Shown piece after piece: positions 6,596 to 8,834 of a stretch of DNA of 8,834 nt. A program made the translations under genes and the position numbers. The first letter of the stretch is position 1. Each line of letters starts with the position of its first letter. The stretch comes from an uncultured Lachnospiraceae bacterium (lineage in GTDB: Bacteria; Bacillota_A; Clostridia; Lachnospirales; Lachnospiraceae): assembly GCA_947175285.1 (NCBI GenBank), contig CAMWMM010000182.1, forward strand, positions 1 to 8,834, given 5' to 3'. The notes under the pieces are model-generated. The model worked only from the letters and a program-made list of their open reading frames with translations, did not search any database and was not told where the DNA came from.

Positions 6596-8834
6596 ATGGG
6601 GAAGAAGATTAGAAAATGTGCAGGTGCTTTGTTGATGGCGATAGGAATCGCCGTCACACAGATACCTGTAGCAGATGTGGAAGCAGTAGAGACTGCTTCT
6701 GCATCTGATTTTCAGATGAATGGAACTACATTAGTGAAGTACACAGGCACGGCTGAGAACGTGTCTATTTCTAATTCTGTCGAGAAAATAGAGGCAGAGG
6801 CATTTTCGGGCAATGACACAGTGAAAAGCGTAACGATTGGAAACAGCGTAAAGAGCATCGGTACAGGTGCGTTTGAGGGGTGCAGCGCACTGCAGTCCGT
6901 TTCTGTTTCTGACTCAGTAGAGGAAATAGGGCAGGCGGCGTTTGCAGACTGTCCGTCTCTTAGCAATATCAGAGTCGGCAAGGGGCTTAAAACCATGGGA
7001 AACGGTGTGTTTGCAGGGGATATCAGTCTTGCGAACGTCAGTTTCAGCAGCAGTAACCCTTATTTTATATGTGATGACGGCGCAATTTATAATAAAGGCG
7101 GATGTGATACGTTATATGCGCTGCTTGCAGGCAGAAGCGGCGCGACTTATACCATGCCTTCTACCGTGAAAAAGATACTGCCTTATTCTTTCTGGGGTGA
7201 CAGGAATCTGGAGGGAGTTATCATCAGCGATAATGTGGGAGAGATTTCCGCATACGCATTTTCTAATTGTGTAAATTTAAAGGACGTTAATATTCCTTAT
7301 TCTGTGAGATCCATTAATATTAAAGCATTTGAAGATTGTGTACGTCTGCGTAATATAAGTATTCCGACATCGGTAACTTCTATACACAGTACGGCTTTTG
7401 ACGGCTGTACGAGGCTGACGATTGATGCTCCGGCAGGCAGCGTGGCAAAAGATTATGCTGACCATCTGGTGTTGGAGGATATTGAAGTCGCAGAATATGA
7501 AGATACACCGTTAGATACGATAAACGGCACGGATGCAGAGCCGGAAACGGCACAGGAAGAGGAAGAACCGCTTGTCGTAGACTATTACCATGAAGTCACA
7601 CATATTAATCCGTTAGAATCGGCAGAGGATAATTCAGTAAAAGGAAAATCCAGAATTGTCGGAAATGAAGTTTTTATTATTATGGATAATTCATCTTCGG
7701 CAGTGGATGCCGGCGGAAATGGCACCGGCGGCAGGGTAACGTTAGAAGGAATCGCATTCGGAGAAACGGGAGAGACGATTCCCAGTATTTCAAGCAGTCC
7801 TGCGGTGAAGGGAGATTCTTCTTTCCCGAAATATGAGATAATAGATAATAAAATTATTGCCAATCAGGCGTATTATAATGATGAGCGTACTTCGATAGAG
7901 ATACCCGGTACGATTACGGAAATCGGTGAGTTTGCTTTTGCACGTTCCGCGATAACGGATGCAGTGATTCCGGATGGTACGGAAAAGATTGGATATGCGG
8001 CATTTTATCATTGCAACGATTTGACTAATGTAGTCATTCCTGATTCGGTCACAGAAATTGAGCCGGCAGCGTTTGATAAGACGCCGTGGCTGCAAAACTG
8101 GGAGCAGAATGGAAGCGGTGACTTTTTAATCGTCGGAGACGGAATTTTGCTTGCTTACCGCGGCAGTAACAGTGTTGTGGCAATACCGGATAATGTAAAA
8201 ACAATCGGTGCAGGTGCGTTAGCGTCTCATGCAGGAATTACGAAAGTGATTCTGCCTGACAGCGTGGAGGTTATCGGAGAAGGTGCATTTGCAGGCTGTA
8301 GCAATCTGACGCAGATTGAGGGCGGAAATAATGTAAAACGTATTCAGGACAGGGCTTATCAGGGCTGTCCGCTTACGGATATCAGGATTCCGGCTTCCGT
8401 GGAAGAGATTGGATTAAAGGCTTTCGATGTTGCATCATCTGTAAAAGAAGCGGGTGACGGTGTCGTTACGTTTGAAGGAACTTCCTTACCGGCAATATCT
8501 TATGGATCTTCTTCCGGTAAAATATATAATGATAATTACAGAGGACTTGTATTTGATGGTATCCGGACTGCGGTTGTACCGGATGGCGCAGTGGATTTTG
8601 ATGATACGGTCTTAGATGAAAATCTTTCCGGATTCAGAGGAAATGTTAGAAAAGCGGATAGTGGGGAAACACAGACGATTACCGCAGCCGATACTTTCTA
8701 TGAGCCGGGAGTTGCCGTTCGTGTCAGTACATTGTCTATTCAAAACGATTCTGTTGCCGATGCGGTTTTAGACGGCGCGGAGGATAGCTATATTGTGAAA
8801 GTGGTGGAATGTGATGGCGCAAAGCAGTCAATTC
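6596..8834 (+). CDS. Second secreted BspA-like leucine-rich-repeat surface protein (3' end outside window)
   Basis: The frame is open from ATG 6596 to the last base, giving 746 residues and no stop. The N-terminus is a signal peptide: MGKKIRK, a hydrophobic core, then VADVEA with likely cleavage after A30. Its core and the following IPV resemble the signal peptide of the upstream protein. LRR_5 repeats occupy residues about 46-291, for example SVKSIGTGAFEGCSALQSVSV and EEIGQAAFADCPSLSNIRVG. An acidic linker (292-352, with EPETAQEEEE) and a segment around RIVGNEVFIIMDN follow. A second LRR block lies at about 412-615, including a TPWLQNW unit seen in BspA-like proteins. Residues 616-729 are unrecognised. 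The last 17 residues (from D730) align with the start of the upstream protein's pre-anchor domain, so a sorting signal downstream is likely. It forms an operon with the upstream gene and is probably a partner surface protein; the ligand is unknown. Confidence 0.9.
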   Translation, partial: MGKKIRKCAGALLMAIGIAVTQIPVADVEAVETASASDFQMNGTTLVKYTGTAENVSISNSVEKIEAEAFSGNDTVKSVTIGNSVKSIGTGAFEGCSALQSVSVSDSVEEIGQAAFADCPSLSNIRVGKGLKTMGNGVFAGDISLANVSFSSSNPYFICDDGAIYNKGGCDTLYALLAGRSGATYTMPSTVKKILPYSFWGDRNLEGVIISDNVGEISAYAFSNCVNLKDVNIPYSVRSINIKAFEDCVRLRNISIPTSVTSIHSTAFDGCTRLTIDAPAGSVAKDYADHLVLEDIEVAEYEDTPLDTINGTDAEPETAQEEEEPLVVDYYHEVTHINPLESAEDNSVKGKSRIVGNEVFIIMDNSSSAVDAGGNGTGGRVTLEGIAFGETGETIPSISSSPAVKGDSSFPKYEIIDNKIIANQAYYNDERTSIEIPGTITEIGEFAFARSAITDAVIPDGTEKIGYAAFYHCNDLTNVVIPDSVTEIEPAAFDKTPWLQNWEQNGSGDFLIVGDGILLAYRGSNSVVAIPDNVKTIGAGALASHAGITKVILPDSVEVIGEGAFAGCSNLTQIEGGNNVKRIQDRAYQGCPLTDIRIPASVEEIGLKAFDVASSVKEAGDGVVTFEGTSLPAISYGSSSGKIYNDNYRGLVFDGIRTAVVPDGAVDFDDTVLDENLSGFRGNVRKADSGETQTITAADTFYEPGVAVRVSTLSIQNDSVADAVLDGAEDSYIVKVVECDGAKQSI
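6731..7468 (+). repeat. BspA-like LRR block 1 of the second surface protein
   Basis: Residues about 46-291 carry regular units of about 23 residues, such as SVEKIEAEAFSGNDTVKSVTI, GEISAYAFSNCVNLKDVNIP, SINIKAFEDCVRLRNISIP and SIHSTAFDGCTRLTI. An interruption at NPYFICDDGAIYNKGGCDTL is the common 'recorded value' insert of this family. The block closes with a SVAKDYADHL cap similar to the RRYADTYGD cap in the first protein. Confidence 0.88.
7829..8440 (+). repeat. BspA-like LRR block 2 of the second surface protein
   Basis: Residues about 412-615 contain SIEIPGTITEIGEFAFARS, KIGYAAFYHCNDLTNVVIP, EIEPAAFDKTPWLQNW, TIGAGALASHAGITKVILP, VIGEGAFAGCSNLTQIEG and EEIGLKAFD. The FLIVGDGILLAYRG insert is the usual break between repeats in this family. 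Confidence 0.88.

Noticed and set aside
6712..8095. Minus-strand frames under the second LRR gene (such as 6712-6996, 7277-7465, 7585-7863, 7790-8095) and a plus-strand frame at 6942-7169
   Set aside because: All lie within the uninterrupted forward frame from 6596, whose translation has a signal peptide and regular LRRs. The alternatives have no motifs or plausible start sites.
2025..8440. CRISPR or tandem DNA repeat array suggested by recurring GCGTTT/GCATTT words
   Set aside because: These words are the Ala-Phe codons of the LRR units at roughly 69-nt spacing. The sequence between them diverges, so this is protein-level repetition.

Overview
The window looks like chromosomal DNA of a gut-type Clostridia bacterium, most likely a Lachnospiraceae member. 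The reasons are inferential: AT-rich intergenic DNA with strong purine-rich ribosome binding sites, moderately AT-biased genes, the C-terminal tail of an Rpn/PD-(D/E)XK transposase-like protein of a form common in that family, and very large BspA-type leucine-rich-repeat (LRR_5) surface proteins ending in a PKTGD-type sorting signal. No species can be named from the sequence alone.

Layout. Bases 1-305 hold the 3' end of an Rpn-family gene, closed by a strong intrinsic terminator (325-359). Bases 360-592 hold nothing recognisable apart from an A-rich tract at the end. From 593 a good sigma-A-like promoter (TTGCAT, 16 bp, TATAAT) leads into a leader of about 235 nt. That leader contains a 27-codon open reading frame (662-745), an AT-rich hairpin that can compete with an alternative pairing (734-783), and a second possible -10 box close to the next gene. 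At 861 begins a 1903-residue secreted, multidomain LRR protein that runs to 6572. After a 23-nt gap a second exported LRR protein starts at 6596 and runs off the right edge, with 746 codons visible and no stop.

The two large genes look like one operon for paired cell-surface proteins. The first has, in order: a basic signal peptide, an unrecognised N-terminal region with a helical Pro/Glu/Lys-ended stalk, three blocks of BspA-like LRRs separated by non-LRR inserts, three Listeria-Bacteroides-type B-repeat modules split by a Gly/Ser/Thr/Asn linker, a conserved pre-anchor domain, and a TPKTGD cell-wall sorting signal. The second has a similar signal peptide and two LRR blocks. Its last 17 visible residues align with the start of the first protein's pre-anchor domain, so it probably ends in the same way. 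No sortase gene, RNA gene, CRISPR array or insertion sequence is visible. The likely role is adhesion or interaction with host or community surfaces, but that is inferred from family membership only.
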